Shown in pieces: positions 33,311 through 44,812 of a stretch of DNA of 64,000 nt. Source of the DNA: Bidens hawaiensis (lineage: Eukaryota > Streptophyta > Magnoliopsida > Asterales > Asteraceae); assembly GCA_021521415.1 (NCBI GenBank), contig JAIQDT010000827.1, positions 563,001-627,000 on the forward strand. Direction: 5' to 3'. Numbering within the stretch: position 1 is the first letter of the stretch; each line of letters starts with the position of its first letter. Both the position numbers and the translations under genes were made by a program. The notes beneath the pieces were generated by a model. The model was not told the DNA's origin and did no database searches. It worked only from the letters and a program-made list of their open reading frames with translations.

Positions 33311-34352
33311 GTATGTGCATACAAAGACGGGAAGGTGATAGTCGATACTGCTGCCGGAGTACTAGGAAAAGATGATCCTCGCCTGGTTCAGCCCAACAGC
33401 TTATTTCCTGTTTTATCTGTGACTAAGGGCGTCATGGTTGGAATGGTACATTGGCTAGCTGATAAGGGGTATGCTCTCTTGTTTAATATACCAGACAAAA
33501 GCAAATGAGTTACATAAGTGCCCAACTTAAAAATGACACAAGTTTTTAGAGTTGTGGGCCACTGGGCCATAAAATAATGAACAGAAACGTTAGGCCGAGT
33601 TGCGCTGGTTTCAACCTTAACAATTTTTTCCCTTTAGCTGTAAGAAGGTTTGAATCTTTCATTTGAGTAATTTTACATGAATAATTGAAAAATAGTGTGA
33701 CTATTATGCGATTAACATCACTTTTTATCCTAAAGAGTCTTCATTATTTGTGCGTCCGCTATGCGTCATTATATTTTCAACTTAGGAAACTGAAGCTTGA
33801 TGAAAAGGTTGCAAATATTTGGCCAGAGTTTGGTGCGAATGGAAAAGATCAAATACAGGCGGGTTCTCTTAATCTTAATTCTGTTGCCATGTCTTCTTAA
33901 TGCATTATTCCAGTAAAACAACTATTAGTATACATGCATTTCATTAACATTGAGCATTGAGCTCCAGTACCACAAGTTCCAGCTCTCTATAAATACGTTT
34001 GGTGTGGAGTGTTAAGCTCTTCTCTGGATAGCCGGAACTTGTGGTTTCGAATTGTTTGTCATGTGCGATATATGTCACTTAATCGGTTCTTACCATTTGT
34101 AAACAATTTAAATTTATTTTCAACGAGGAAAACAAAATTAACTAATTACATATTCCTTTATGATCCCTTAGGTTAATCATACAGCTGGCCTACACAATGC
34201 TTTAGCTGGTATTTGTGAAAACGATCAAACATTATTTTGTGATTATGACGAGTGTCTAAAGCGCACTGCTATACTTGCACCTGAGACCGAGCCCGGTCAT
34301 GCACAGTTTTATCATTATCATATGGATGGCTATGTGTGGTGGAACATATAAG
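33311..34352 (+). pseudogene. Beta-lactamase-related copy B, remaining exons (decayed)
   Basis: Exon 33311-33468 reads VCAYKDGKVIVDTAAGVLGK and FPVLSVTKGVMVGMVHWLAD, keeping the SVTK nucleophile motif. Exon 33786-33858 reads KLKLDEKVANIWPEFGANGK; its donor is GC rather than the GT of copy C (CAG|GCGGG). The exon from 34172 reads VNHTAGLHNALAGICENDQ: compared with copies A and C four residues (ILNH) are deleted. Near 34312 indels destroy the YHYLSYGWLCGG motif and a stop follows at about 34350. The last two exons, with the HxG motif, are missing. This copy cannot make a full protein. Confidence 0.85.
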
Positions 34353-34600
34353 GGGCGAGGAGGGCTGTTGTTTTTTCTGTTAGAAGCAGACGGTGACCGG
34401 CAAAGCACTTTTTTTTTACAGAAGAGAAGATGAAAATCGTAATTAACTTAAGTGATAGCAAAGGATAATATGTGGAAGTAAACGAATCCGAGTTGCTATC
34501 AGGGCTACACAAAACCACATCCACTCAATTTAATTAACCATTAATTATTATAGTATTTCTTATTTTCTTAAAACGTTTGTAGTCCTAGTTAATTGTTTCG
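34353..34600. other. Unassigned AT-rich flank
   Basis: Starts abruptly where copy B homology ends. No gene or recognisable terminus is seen. Confidence 0.35.
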
Positions 34601-34619
34601 TTTTTATTTTATCTTACAA

Positions 34620-35060
34620 TGTGTAGTGGTGTGGTATGTCAAATCATAGTACGACCTTTTATTTATTATATTATGTACTATATTTATTACATTATTATTG
34701 TCTACTAATTAAAGCCCAATGGGTTGGCAGGTTTGGAAAGGTAACCCCTAACTGGGCCTCACCCAATATGGTTAGGGTTTCATGATGGTAGCCATGGAGT
34801 TCCTATATAAGGGGTCTTCAACTCTCACTTGAAGTACCCTCTTTTGGACCCTTAGCATCCAACATATTTTTGTGTCCGTAAAAAAGAGGAAACTCTTAGC
34901 AGTCACCTCCACTCCCCCACTTTTCAATGGCAGATCTTGAGCAATCGGAGAAGAAGATCAAGGCGTTGGTTCATTCATCTCGAAGACCGGGGAGCATCGA
35001 CTTGGATCCGACCCAGATTCATTCTATGTTTCTTCATTGGCGTCATCCGTGAGACATGGC
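34620..35060 (+). repeat. Probable gypsy LTR 3' part with TATA box and PBS-like site
   Basis: CCTATATAAGGGGTC near 34801-34816 is a TATA box with downstream untranslated-like sequence, and TTGGCGTCATCCGTGAGA at about 35036 resembles a gypsy PBS (TTGGCGCCGTCCGTGGGA type). No matching second LTR was found, so borders are rough. Confidence 0.45.
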
Positions 35061-36040
35061 AACGAATGACACTTCAAACTTCTGATCAGCTCTTAGATCT
35101 GTTTGATTGAAGCTTAAAAAGAGCCATAAATCTAGAGCTCGTGGAGATCAGCTGCCTTTTTTGAAAGAAAAAAACCTCCAAACTTTGGCCGATTTTAAAG
35201 GTTAAAGTTCCTGGATTTGAAATTGGTCAATGGATACAAACAATCAAACATCTACATCTAGATCTGCGTTTTCCTTGAGATATGGGTTTTTCCTTTTCTT
35301 TTATATAACATGTACATGATTTTTTGGGTTCACCTACTAAAGATCTAAATCTTTGATAGGGAATATTCACCGAAATTCTACACGAAAAGAGTAGAGGTGC
35401 AGAGCTTGAAAGCAAAGAGAGAAATTAAGAAGCCACTATCCCACAATTCCGTATTTCTCTTATCCGAAAAACAGAACCCGCCGTCACGCGAGGAAAATTT
35501 TGCAACAACAAACCCGACGGGTTCCATTAAGGCACCATTCCTTGTCTAAATGTCGAGATGACAGAAAAACTCCGTAGGCGCGTGGCCCACTTAATCGGAA
35601 CAGCTGGCGGAAGACACCCACGGCGTAAAACGGGCATCGCGTGCAAACTTCGTTCTTAACATTATAATGCTTAAGCACCACGCTCAAGTCGGCGGACCGC
35701 TTCAAGGCCGACGCGTATAGTAACTGAAGACGTCATCACCGTCGCGCACTTGGATCTCATCCGGCGAATCATTTTATCATCGTCGCGTCCCTGAACCCAG
35801 TCAGGTGGATGGATTTTTTATCTTCATGCAACTGAACTCCATTCGACAGACAATGTTGGCTGCCCCCATACATATGGATTTAACTAGCGGGTGACTAGCT
35901 TCTATGCTAAATGATGGGTGACTCAAAATTACTCACGACAAGCAAGCAGTGTAATTGAAATCTGTCACGACGATCGACCCACATTCACCATGGTTTTATT
36001 AGGAGGCCTTCTGGTTCCTAAGCTCCACTTCGTTAAATCA
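35061..36040. other. Unassigned, probably retroelement interior
   Basis: GC content rises around 35480-35780 (CGGCGGACCGC, CACCGTCGCGC), but no frame matches a family I know. Confidence 0.3.
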
Positions 36041-36049
36041 TTCTTCGGT

Positions 36050-37159
36050 CAATTTGTTTGAAGCTTCAGTACTTGCTATGAGTTGCTTCAGAAGAGTCTC
36101 TAGTGTAGATTCACCATTTGGTTGTTCACTGGCACGTACACCTTGGTTATGGGATGGAGGTTTAGGTTGAGAGGGCTGGTTTTGATTAAAAGGTCGTCTA
36201 TCAAAGCCATGTGAAGCTTGATTATTGGCTCCATCCCTACAGCTGAAGTTAGGATGGTTTCTCCAACCAGGTTGTAAGTGTTGCCAGACATGTTATTCTG
36301 TCGGCCTACGAAATCACATTCTTTGAAGGTCATACTTTGGCAGTATTTGACCGTGTGATCTCCACCACACCTATCACACTTTACATTTGCTTTGCTTAGC
36401 TCTTACTGAAGCTGTTCAAATTTCTTCGAGAGGGCCTTGAATTGTGCAGAGATAAAGGTACTGTTGTCAACATGGTGTATGCCTTTGTGTGATGGATTGA
36501 TCGAGGTGGGTCATAGGAAAAGCTTTTCTTGGCAGCTTTTTCCATGATCTCAAATGCCTCATTTGGAGATTTGGTTCTGAGATCTGCACCAGCGACCTGA
36601 TCAATTGCTTGTTTGTTTTAGCTAGTTTGAGCATCAAAGAAAGTTTGGACTTAAAGCCACTTGTTCAATCCATGGTGCGAGCATCGTCGAAGAAGGATCT
36701 TGTGTCTTTCCCATGCTGCGTGTAATGACTTGTCCTCATCAGTCTGAAATCCGGTGATGCTGGCGAGATCTTGGCAGTTTTGTCGGGTGGAAAGTATTTT
36801 AAAAGGAATTGGTCTACCATCTGATTCCAAGTGGTAATGGTAAGGGATGGTAAGGATTCAAGCCATTCCATGGTGTGGCCTCGGAGCAAAAATGTGAATA
36901 GTTTAAGTCTAGCTTGATCTTTGGAGCAATTTTGGATTTTGAAAGTTCCATAAATTCGGAGGAATTGGGAAATATGAGACAAAGGATCTTCATCAAGAAG
37001 TCCATGAAGTTGGACAGAGCTTTCAATCATATGAATGGTGATAGATTTAATTTTGAAGTTTGCAAGAATTCCGAGTGGCACAACGCTATTGTCATAGTCG
37101 TTGAGTGTCAGCTTGCCATATTGGCTCATGTTTAGCTCATTCTTTAGTTCAGCCATCAT
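36050..37159 (-). pseudogene. Athila-type gag (minus strand, frameshifted)
   Basis: The minus strand reads VQLHGLLDEDPLSHISQFLR, LFTFLLRGHTMEWLESLPSL, TWNQMVDQFLLKYFPPDKTA: the gypsy/Athila gag core (EDPxxHLxxFLEI, LFPFSLRDxAxxWL, FLxKFFPPxKT). A frame change leads to AWERHKILLRRC. A zinc knuckle CDRCGGDHTVKYC lies near 36340-36395. Stops and frame changes show decay. No polymerase follows on the left. Confidence 0.82.
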
Positions 37160-37479
37160 AGGTTCTTCTTGTTTTTCCTAGGTTGTTGTGTCTCTTTCAA
37201 TGTTTATTATCCAAGGCCTCACAAGAGTGGCAGTTCCCTGGATTACGTCAAGCTCGGCACTTGGTGTATCTTTTAAGAGTATTTTGACATTTTTCATTAA
37301 GTGATAATTGAAATATAACCTTTACTTTTGTAAACCAATCACATGTTTATCCAATATTATTAAACTAAGTTAAGATTCATTATAAACCAAGATGACACTA
37401 TGAAAGTTTAGTCAATACTAAGCATAATCAAATTTGAACAATCTAACCAATTTGGATGACTAATCTTCGATGCTAATGA

Positions 37480-38299
37480 CTTCTTTCAAAAGCTTAATCT
37501 CCTTGATCATCAAAATGTGGATGGGTGGGATAATTCCCTTATTAATGGTGGTGAAAGAAGGTGGGTGAAGTATATTAAGTTTTCTTCAAGGTGTTTGATG
37601 GTCTATTGAATGTGGTGGATGAGCATTCAATTTAGAGGCTGAGCAGGGCACTCAACACAGCTCGTGTTGATATGGGCACGACCATGTTGATCATTTTGTC
37701 TGATATTCTTAAATACTCATTGTCAGAAAGTGCAGCAGGAGTGTTTTGTCTGTACACGACCCGTGTTGATTCTGGATACGGCCGTGGTGAGTCTGGAAGC
37801 TTCTATTTTGTCTTTCTCTTGTACTGTCAATAGGGGGCGTGTTGTTGTCAACATGGCCCATGTTTTTGTCTGCTTTGTCTTTTCCTCTTGTACTTTCAAC
37901 ATGGGGTGTGTTGGTATCAACATGGGCCATGTTGTGACTTCTGAATTTAGTCTTTTCCTCATATGCTTGTAACATGGCCATGCCTTGCTTCACCATGGGG
38001 TGTGGTTAGTTGACTTTCACAGTTTTCTCCGTTTTTCTTCATATATTAGCTCGTTTTATTCTTTATGGCTGTATTTACCTAGAAATAGAAATTATAAACA
38101 TTAGTGCTTATTGATTCTATATTATTGCTGATATTACGCTATTTTGGGGATATTTTTTGGTGCGGAAAGATGTATAATTTTTATACATCACCGGTTAATT
38201 TTGCTAGTTATTTTAGTGAACCGAACTTTATTTATCTACCAAGATCTATTTTAATAAGCTTTTTTAATACAAAGTTCGTCACCTTATGATTTTACTTTA
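37480..38299 (-). repeat. Athila-like LTR or leader with CATGGCCCATGTTG dyads
   Basis: Between 37650 and 38000 there are about six copies of a motif ACATGGCCCATGTTG or ACGACCCGTGTTGAT, partly self-complementary, each followed by TCTTTTCCTCTTGTAC-like spacer. The position upstream of the minus-strand gag fits its LTR or leader, but the ends could not be fixed. Confidence 0.45.
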
Positions 38300-39094
38300 T
38301 GATGTTCGATTTATTTGTATATAGTTTCGATCGTTAATTTAGTTGTTTTAATAGTTTAGGAACTTTGGTACTTCATACGAGATTATTGTATTTCAGGTCA
38401 CAGGTGCTTAAAGTGATTAATTTAGACATGTACGATCTCGGAATGAAGACTCGGGATGTCCAGCACGTAAAACGATATGTAAAATGAGCCTGCTGGTGAA
38501 GCCACCCATCGCGTATCGCGATAGGGTATGAAGAACAACTAATTGTAATTGTCTTTGTGTTAATCTATGAGTATTGATGTTCAGTATGTCGGTGCATTCA
38601 GTCGGTTTAGGTTTTTCTCGATTAGAATGATTAGTTTGTCGGTTGCTATCATAATTGCTCATAGGGTTATGTTAAGTAGTTAATTGCAAGAATGCATACA
38701 ATTTCCCTTAGTTGAGTCACACTGGCAGAGACCGTTTGATAACCAGTGCCATGTGTTAGCGATTGTGGATGCCTAAGGTTTAGCTCGTTAATCAATCTTG
38801 TTAACTTAGGATAATTAATCTGTCAGGTTGCATGAGAATACTGTTAATTGCTTACTTGAATTCCCGGGTGTGATTTGCTTTGTTTGATTGAATATTTGCT
38901 TAAGTTATTTGTTTACTATTAAACCAATCCAATTGCTAGTGTGATCAGCACTTTGAATAGTTACTTCATAATGTTAGGAATCAGTTTCACTTTACACTAA
39001 TCATATACTCCTCGTGGTTCGACACCCTACTTACCCTAACTAGCTTAAGGTGATTAGGAATCTAGATTTAGTTGTTTGTTACTAGATAACGACA
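38300..39094 (+). repeat. 5' LTR of the Athila element (internally deleted)
   Basis: It aligns with the 3' LTR but lacks about 340 bp corresponding to 45040-45395, the part holding most of the CGCGATACGCGATG palindromes. One dyad, CCCATCGCGTATCGCGATAGGG without a break in pairing except one base, remains near 38505. Confidence 0.88.
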
Positions 39095-39159
39095 GTCTAA
39101 ATTAAACAGATTTTTTTGAGATTTGGAACTATTTTCGAGGTTTGGAAATTTGCTTAAAT

Positions 39160-39732
39160 GATATGGGGTGGATCATAGAGTAGCAACTCCTTACCATCCA
39201 CAAACGAGTGGACAAGTTGAGGTATCGAATCGGTAAATTAAACAAATTTTACAGAAAACCGTTCGGGCAGACCGAAAGAATTGGTCAACACCAACGCTTT
39301 GTGGGCATACCGAATCACTTATAAAACGCCGATCAGTACCACACCATATAGACTTGTGTATGGAAAGGATTGCCATTTACCGGTTGAAATTACACAAAGT
39401 GCTTATTGGGCTACTAAGGAAGTTAATACTAGCTATGATGATGTAGGTAAAACTAGGAAATTGGCATTGTGCGAGATCAAGGAGTTGCGGGATAAAGCAT
39501 ATGAGTGTGCATCGGCTTACAAGGCGAAGATGAAGAAAGTGCATGACGCAAAGACCGGTTGAAGTTGGTCAAAAGGTGTGGTTATACAACACGTGGATGA
39601 AGCTTTTCCCGGGTAAGTTGAAGAGTAAGTGGAGGGGCCCATTTTTGATAGTTGGTGTTGGTAATCATGGGAAGTTTGAGATTGAGGATTTTGATGACCA
39701 TATTCGACAAGTGGTCAATGGCTATCGTTGAA
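39160..39732 (+). pseudogene. Gypsy integrase C-terminal part
   Basis: The frame reads HRVATPYHPQTSGQVEVSNR-like sequence (39175-39240, the end of the integrase core), then NTNALWAYRITYKTPISTTP, YRLVYGKDCHLPVEITQSAY, a Lys-rich helix, and VGQKVWLYNTWMKLFPGKL with KWRGPFLIVGV, the integrase C-terminal module. A frame change near 39240 and another near 39560 interrupt it. A stop at 39729-39731 ends the homology. Confidence 0.85.
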
Positions 39733-40154
39733 AGCAATATTTGAAGATGGATGATATACACAGGATGACAAGGAGTCAGTGAGTTTCATTGTGACCTCAC
39801 CGGTTTATGAAGATAATTGAAGACTTGAGGCATTGTTGAGCTGTAGACACGCAATTCAGCGCTGACCGGGAGGCAACCGGGGTTTGTAAGTGTGTTCTAC
39901 TTTATTTTCTGTTTGTTGAGTCGTATTTTGACTTTCGTCTTGAGTTTTGTGCAGCAAATTCCAAGTGTGGGGAGGCTTTTGGTGAAGTGCATATCGGGAA
40001 GGTTCGGTAAAAGTATGGTTAATTTCACATTTTTGCAGGTACCTAATGCAAAATCTGTCTTTGAAAATGTGTCCAGGTGATATCGGGATGCCGAAAAGTG
40101 GTCGGGTCGGAAAATGTTTAGAACCAAATTCGGTAAAAAGTTTCTGTTAACTGG

Positions 40155-40350
40155 GACCCATCGCGCTACGCGATGGGTCTGGTTAACACCCCATCGCGTA
40201 GACATTCCAGACATCTGACGTCATCGCGTAGCGCGATGACGCCAGACAAAACCCCATCGCGCTACGCGATGGGGTTAGAACCGTAATTTGATCAAATTGG
40301 GTCTCGTATCGCGACCCAACCCTTCTTGACCAATCGTGATACGCGATGGG
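40155..40350. repeat. Cluster of CATCGCG-TA-CGCGATG palindromes
   Basis: Three perfect hairpins with 3-base loops: GACCCATCGCG/CGCGATGGGTC (40155-40179), CGTCATCGCG/CGCGATGACG (40219-40241) and CCCCATCGCG/CGCGATGGGG (40252-40274). Partial copies lie at about 40189, 40300 and 40333. Outer stem bases differ between hairpins yet remain paired. Related dyads lie in both LTRs. Confidence 0.92.
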
Positions 40351-40373
40351 TCTTGGATATCTGAAAAAAATAA

Positions 40374-40386
40374 TACTAGTATATAA
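40374..40386 (+). promoter_or_regulatory. TATA-like box downstream of palindrome cluster
   Basis: AGTATATAAGCAG fits the TATA consensus and is followed by a C/A-rich leader-like stretch, about 100 bp after the last perfect palindrome. Promoter activity is inferred only. Confidence 0.35.
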
Positions 40387-41094
40387 GCAGTCACACCACC
40401 ACCGCCATCCAACGTATACCACCTCCACCTCCACCGCCTCACATCATATTCATCACCATCATCATATACTATCATCATCATACTCCCACTGCTCATCTCC
40501 ATCACCGTCGCCTCATTCCACCACCACCACTGTTTGTCGCCGCCACCGTGCCTCCATCATCATCTCATCTTCATCCCTTCATAATCATACTCATCTTCAT
40601 TTCATCTCATCCGATCCTCGAGGTAATATTAATCGAGTTTAGTTTGATTTATGGTTGTGGTTGTTTGTGTTTGGCTGTTGATTCGTGTATTAAACCAAAC
40701 CCGAGTTTTGATTTTGATGTAATCAATTGTTAGTTCAGGTTACGGTTAGTGATTAGGTTAGGTTGTCGGGATAATGATCTGGTGTAACTATTTGTCGTTG
40801 CCGGGTTGGTGTAAGTTGAATGAGATTATGTGTGCCGGGTTTTGGCGGGAATAATTTTAGTCGGATCCTATTTTTGAATGTTTAAATGACGAGTCGGGTT
40901 TTGTTTTCTAAAAAAAATAATATTTTATTATTATTTTAATATATATTAATATTTTACTATTATGTTAATATAAAAATTATAAAAACAAATATTAAGTATT
41001 TTATTATGTATTATATAATATAATAATATTTTAATGTTTTAATTTATAATAATAGTGTTAATAATATATTTTAATATTTGTTAATATAATATAA

Positions 41095-41226
41095 TATTAT
41101 ATTATATTATATAATATAATATAATATAATATAATATAATATAATATAATATAATATAATATAATATAATATAATATAATATAATATAATATAATATAAT
41201 ATAATATAATATAATATAATATAATA
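41095..41226. repeat. (ATAAT)n microsatellite
   Basis: More than twenty near-perfect pentanucleotide units, beginning in a broader AT-rich tract at 40915. Confidence 0.97.
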
Positions 41227-41548
41227 ATTGGATAACAGAACCCGAACCGTGCGATTAGTATGAACGCCGAATTTAATCTGTTTGTTACACGTTATTCGAG
41301 CCATCAGTCGAGTCTTGTTGTAGGAGTCAGTTTGTGTTTGTTTAGTTGTGTTGAGTCTTGTTTATCTATGTTGTTTAGTGAGTTTCAGGGTTTTCGGTGT
41401 TCGTGAGCGTTAATCGATTTTAGGTTTCCCGCCCGTACCCAATCTCCATTTGGGCAGATACACCTGGCTTTATAGTTTTGTATATAGGATACCTCGATTT
41501 TTTTTTTCATTTTTATTGTATTTTAATAGTTTATTATTATTTTGCAGC

Positions 41549-43020
41549 ATGTTTGATGTACCTAGTTCGTCTAGCGCCGCCAGGTGCAAGCGACCGAGGC
41601 AGCGGCGACGGGCGCTGGACGTCGCGGTCCTGTTGCTGCCCCACGGGGAATGCCCGATCCCCCACAGCCCATGGTACGTCCGCCATAGCTTATCAGGTAT
41701 GATGGAGAGGAGATCCCGATTACTCCCGACACGGTTCGGGAGCACATCGTGGGTGACGACCTCCGGACCCCCTATATGGTGTTACGTTTTGCACCATTAT
41801 CAGAGGAGCAGACCATGTATCGTCATTTCATTGCAATGCAGCTCCTCCGACACCGTACGATTGACTGGACACGGATCCGTGCAGTGGGCCAGGTGGGGGC
41901 GGTCCTGAAGCTAAGGGGAGCTCGGTGGACCTAGTTCCTCGCGTGTGAGTCGATGCAATACGTCGAGCTCACATGTGAGTTCTTTTCCACATTTCGACAT
42001 GTGCCTGCCGACTTCTCCGAGCCGCATGCGGTTTCAATTGCCCTTGGCCGGCGGACGATCGAGATGTCTATTCCGGACTTCGTCGTGGCCACCAGCTTTA
42101 ACACCGCTGAGGAGGTGTTGACACCGGAGTTCATTACGAGCATCCGGGGTTATACTCTTCGATCCCAGTTGGATCGAGAGTTTTGACTGACTGAGACCCA
42201 GCTTGGCCAGTTATGGGCCACGATAGCGGATGGGGCCCACTCTAGCACCGTTGTCGAGTCTTCCATTTAGGACCCCGTCCACCGTTACCTTCACCGCATC
42301 GTTGTCTGCACCACCGTTGGCCGTCATTTGGGTAACGAGAAGTGCAGCAACGCCGATTTGATTTGTTTGCTATCGATTATCGCCGCCCGGAAGGCCAATA
42401 TAGCGACGCTGCTTCTCGCGTCGTTTTCCTGGAGCCGTGCGTGGTAGGGGCAGTCAGCCCGTTTATCTTTGGGTCAGTATATCACCCATCTTGCAGAGCG
42501 CCTAGGGTGTTTAACCGCTACCCTATTGAATATTTTACCCCAGGGCCTGCCACGGACCCGTATACGTTAGAGGACGACCGGAAGGCCGGGATATGCGAGC
42601 TACACGATCCACCTGCACTTGTCCCGGTCCGACGGGGCCCTCAGGCTCAGCCACCTCCAGGGACAGAAGTGGCTGTCGCGTTTCAGATGGGTGTACCTAC
42701 TCATCGACAGCCCACCATTTTTCCCCGTATCATGAGGCCTCAGGAGCAGTACTCCCCTCCGACAGCCACAACAGCCACCACCACCGTCAGTCACACTCGA
42801 GATGATTATCAGCAGCAGATGGCGATGCAGAGATGCGGGACCACATGGCCCGCCAGGAAGACTACTTCCGTATTATATTTACTCATCCGCAGGTACCGAT
42901 CCCAATTGCACTATAGATACATCAGCAAGCTAGAGATCAGGTAGAGGCTGGAGGAGAAGAGGCAAGAGGTGCAGGGCAAGCAGCTGATCAGCTTGCCGCT
43001 GCAGGTGGAGAGGAGTAGAC
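41549..43020 (+). pseudogene. Athila env-position ORF (ATHILA ORF-1-like)
   Basis: It begins at ATG 41549 right after a TTTTGCAG acceptor. The N-terminus is Ser/Arg-rich. Blocks in shifting frames: ITPDTVREHIVGDDLRTPYM, LRHRTIDWTRIRAVGQV, YVELTCEFFSTFRHVPADFS, HAVSIALGRRTIEMSIPDFV, TPEFITSIRGYTLRSQLD, LGQLWATIADG, DPVHRYLHRIVVCTTVGRHL, then DDRKAGICELHDPP and a Gln/Thr/Pro-rich tail. The block order matches 22430-25014, especially RYLHRxxxTTVxGRxLGxEKC. The family is Athila-specific and of unknown function; sitting where retroviral env sits does not show an envelope role. At least three stops or frameshifts interrupt it. Confidence 0.7.
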
Positions 43021-44812
43021 TGGCAGCAGATGCCGGTTACATTTTGGTTATTTTCCCTTTATTTTGTTTTGATTATCATGGTTTGTATAATATTATATTA
43101 TATATGGGGAAACTTATATGGGTAACCAGTTGGGTAATATTTGTATATACATCTTTTGATGATTGTCTGCTGTGTTTGATTTATCATATTTGTATATTTG
43201 TGTTGTTTTTGAAACTTTGTGGGTGTTGTTAACTATAAACCTTCACGAGACCTTACTCGTCCACCCGGGCTACCGAGGGGTTTAAAGAGCTTGTTGCATA
43301 CGCTAAATGCAACCGTGATTCCTACGAAAGTGAGTTAGGTCTTTTATCATTTTTAACCGGGTTAACAAAATTTTTAATGAAACAAACTAATTCGGCTTGG
43401 TAATGATTTTTATAATATATTTATAACTCTTAAAAGACCTAAGTCTTACACTTGTGAGTGGTTTGCTTATTCACGTCTCGAGATTTGTGCAGATTTGGTT
43501 AGTCGGTATTCGTCATTGGTGGAGATGTGTGTTGAGAGTTATAGGCCGTGATTAGCATTGCATTGTCATTATTATCAGGTGATTTCAGCTTCATAATTTA
43601 TTTTGTTATTTTTAGTTTAATTGCTAGAAGTGTAATTGTATAATTTTCGTTTTAGGTCGATCACATTAGTTCTCTAGTTTTAAATTGTTAAACATTCAAT
43701 TTCAACCCCATCCCTCAAATGTTCGTTAATTGTTGTAAAATTTTAACATTGATGACAATGTCAACCTCAAGTGTGGGGATGGGGGAAAATTGAAAATTTT
43801 TAGCCCAATAGTAGCTCGAAGAGTATTCAGAAACCTAAGTTATTAACTGTTGATTATTGCTATTAATGTCAAGTTAGAGAATTTTGGTCATGGTTGGTTT
43901 TCAGCTTCTCGATAGTTTTTCCGACAAATGTTTTCAAAAATGAGAAGTTGATAATGGAATCGTTTAGGCAGGGATAACGAGTCAAGGGGACGGGTATACA
44001 TGTTTCATATCGGCAGCTTTATTTCCAGACATATTGTGAGACTAGCCCCTATACTTAATACGCATATTATATAATAGATATAAAACATGTCTTATCATTA
44101 TTTGAGAGAAACCGGTATGTTTTTACATAATTAGAACTTGTTTGTTATATGCTTATCGAGATCTTAATACCACCACCTGTATGGAGATTAGGACTTTAGA
44201 AAACCCATTTGCGTACATAATTCCCTACTAAATAAAATTCCTTAACCGACATTATCCTTTAGGAGCCCATTTCGACCTTTTACCTTTCTATTTACTGAAC
44301 CTACATTACAAGCCGATTTAGCCCATTTAGGTTGTTTAACTGGGTTTCATCCACCTAAGTCACTAAATATGCCTAATCCGAACCCACATCTAAGCTTTAG
44401 CAAAACCCTTAGTCCGAGTCTTTATGCAACCGGTGGGTAATGGGTGGAGATAAGACTGACTTGCAAGCATATTAAGTTGTAACTCGTATTTAGTATTTTG
44501 AGGGCAAAGACATATAATGGCACATCTTTTGCTAGTCCAGATATTAAACCGAGTGGAGTGTTGACAATGTGAGGGGTATGAAAATACATGCCCTAACTGG
44601 AAACAAAGTATACTTTTCTGGGTGATTCTATAGTTTTATTGTAGCATTAACTGTATTTGTGGGATGTCAATCTAGAAAGTGTCAGTCTGGGAAACTGGGT
44701 TTGACCTTAAACCTTGCTAGTATTAATGTTGACAATTGATTGACTTATGATGGCGGTTAATGTTTGCTTTAGAGTTTTGCTTGAGGGCAAGCAAAAGATA
44801 AGTGTGGGGATG
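43021..44812 (+). other. 3' spacer of the Athila element
   Basis: No coding sequence is supported. GTGTGGGGATGGGG-type purine tracts occur near 43770 and directly before the 3' LTR (44801-44812); the first may be an internal PPT, as known in Athila-like elements. Confidence 0.5.

Larger units (their letters stand above)
39733..41548 (+). other. Spacer between integrase and env-position ORF
   Basis: This holds the palindrome cluster (40155-40350), a TATA-like AGTATATAAGCAG near 40378, a CCACC-rich leader-like region (40390-40530), AT-rich sequence, the pentanucleotide run and a strong acceptor TTTTGCAG at 41540-41547. The layout suggests either an internal promoter or a spliced message for the downstream ORF; neither is proven. 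Confidence 0.5.

Noticed and set aside
35227..35705. Two minus-strand open frames in the GC-richer stretch
   Set aside because: Short, without recognisable motifs, and located in probable gypsy leader or interior sequence.
41107..41304. Frame encoding repeated YYIIL units
   Set aside because: Translation of the (ATAAT)n microsatellite.
41549..43020. Retroviral envelope gene
   Set aside because: It sits at the env position, but no signal peptide, fusion peptide or transmembrane pattern is visible; it matches the Athila-specific ORF family instead.
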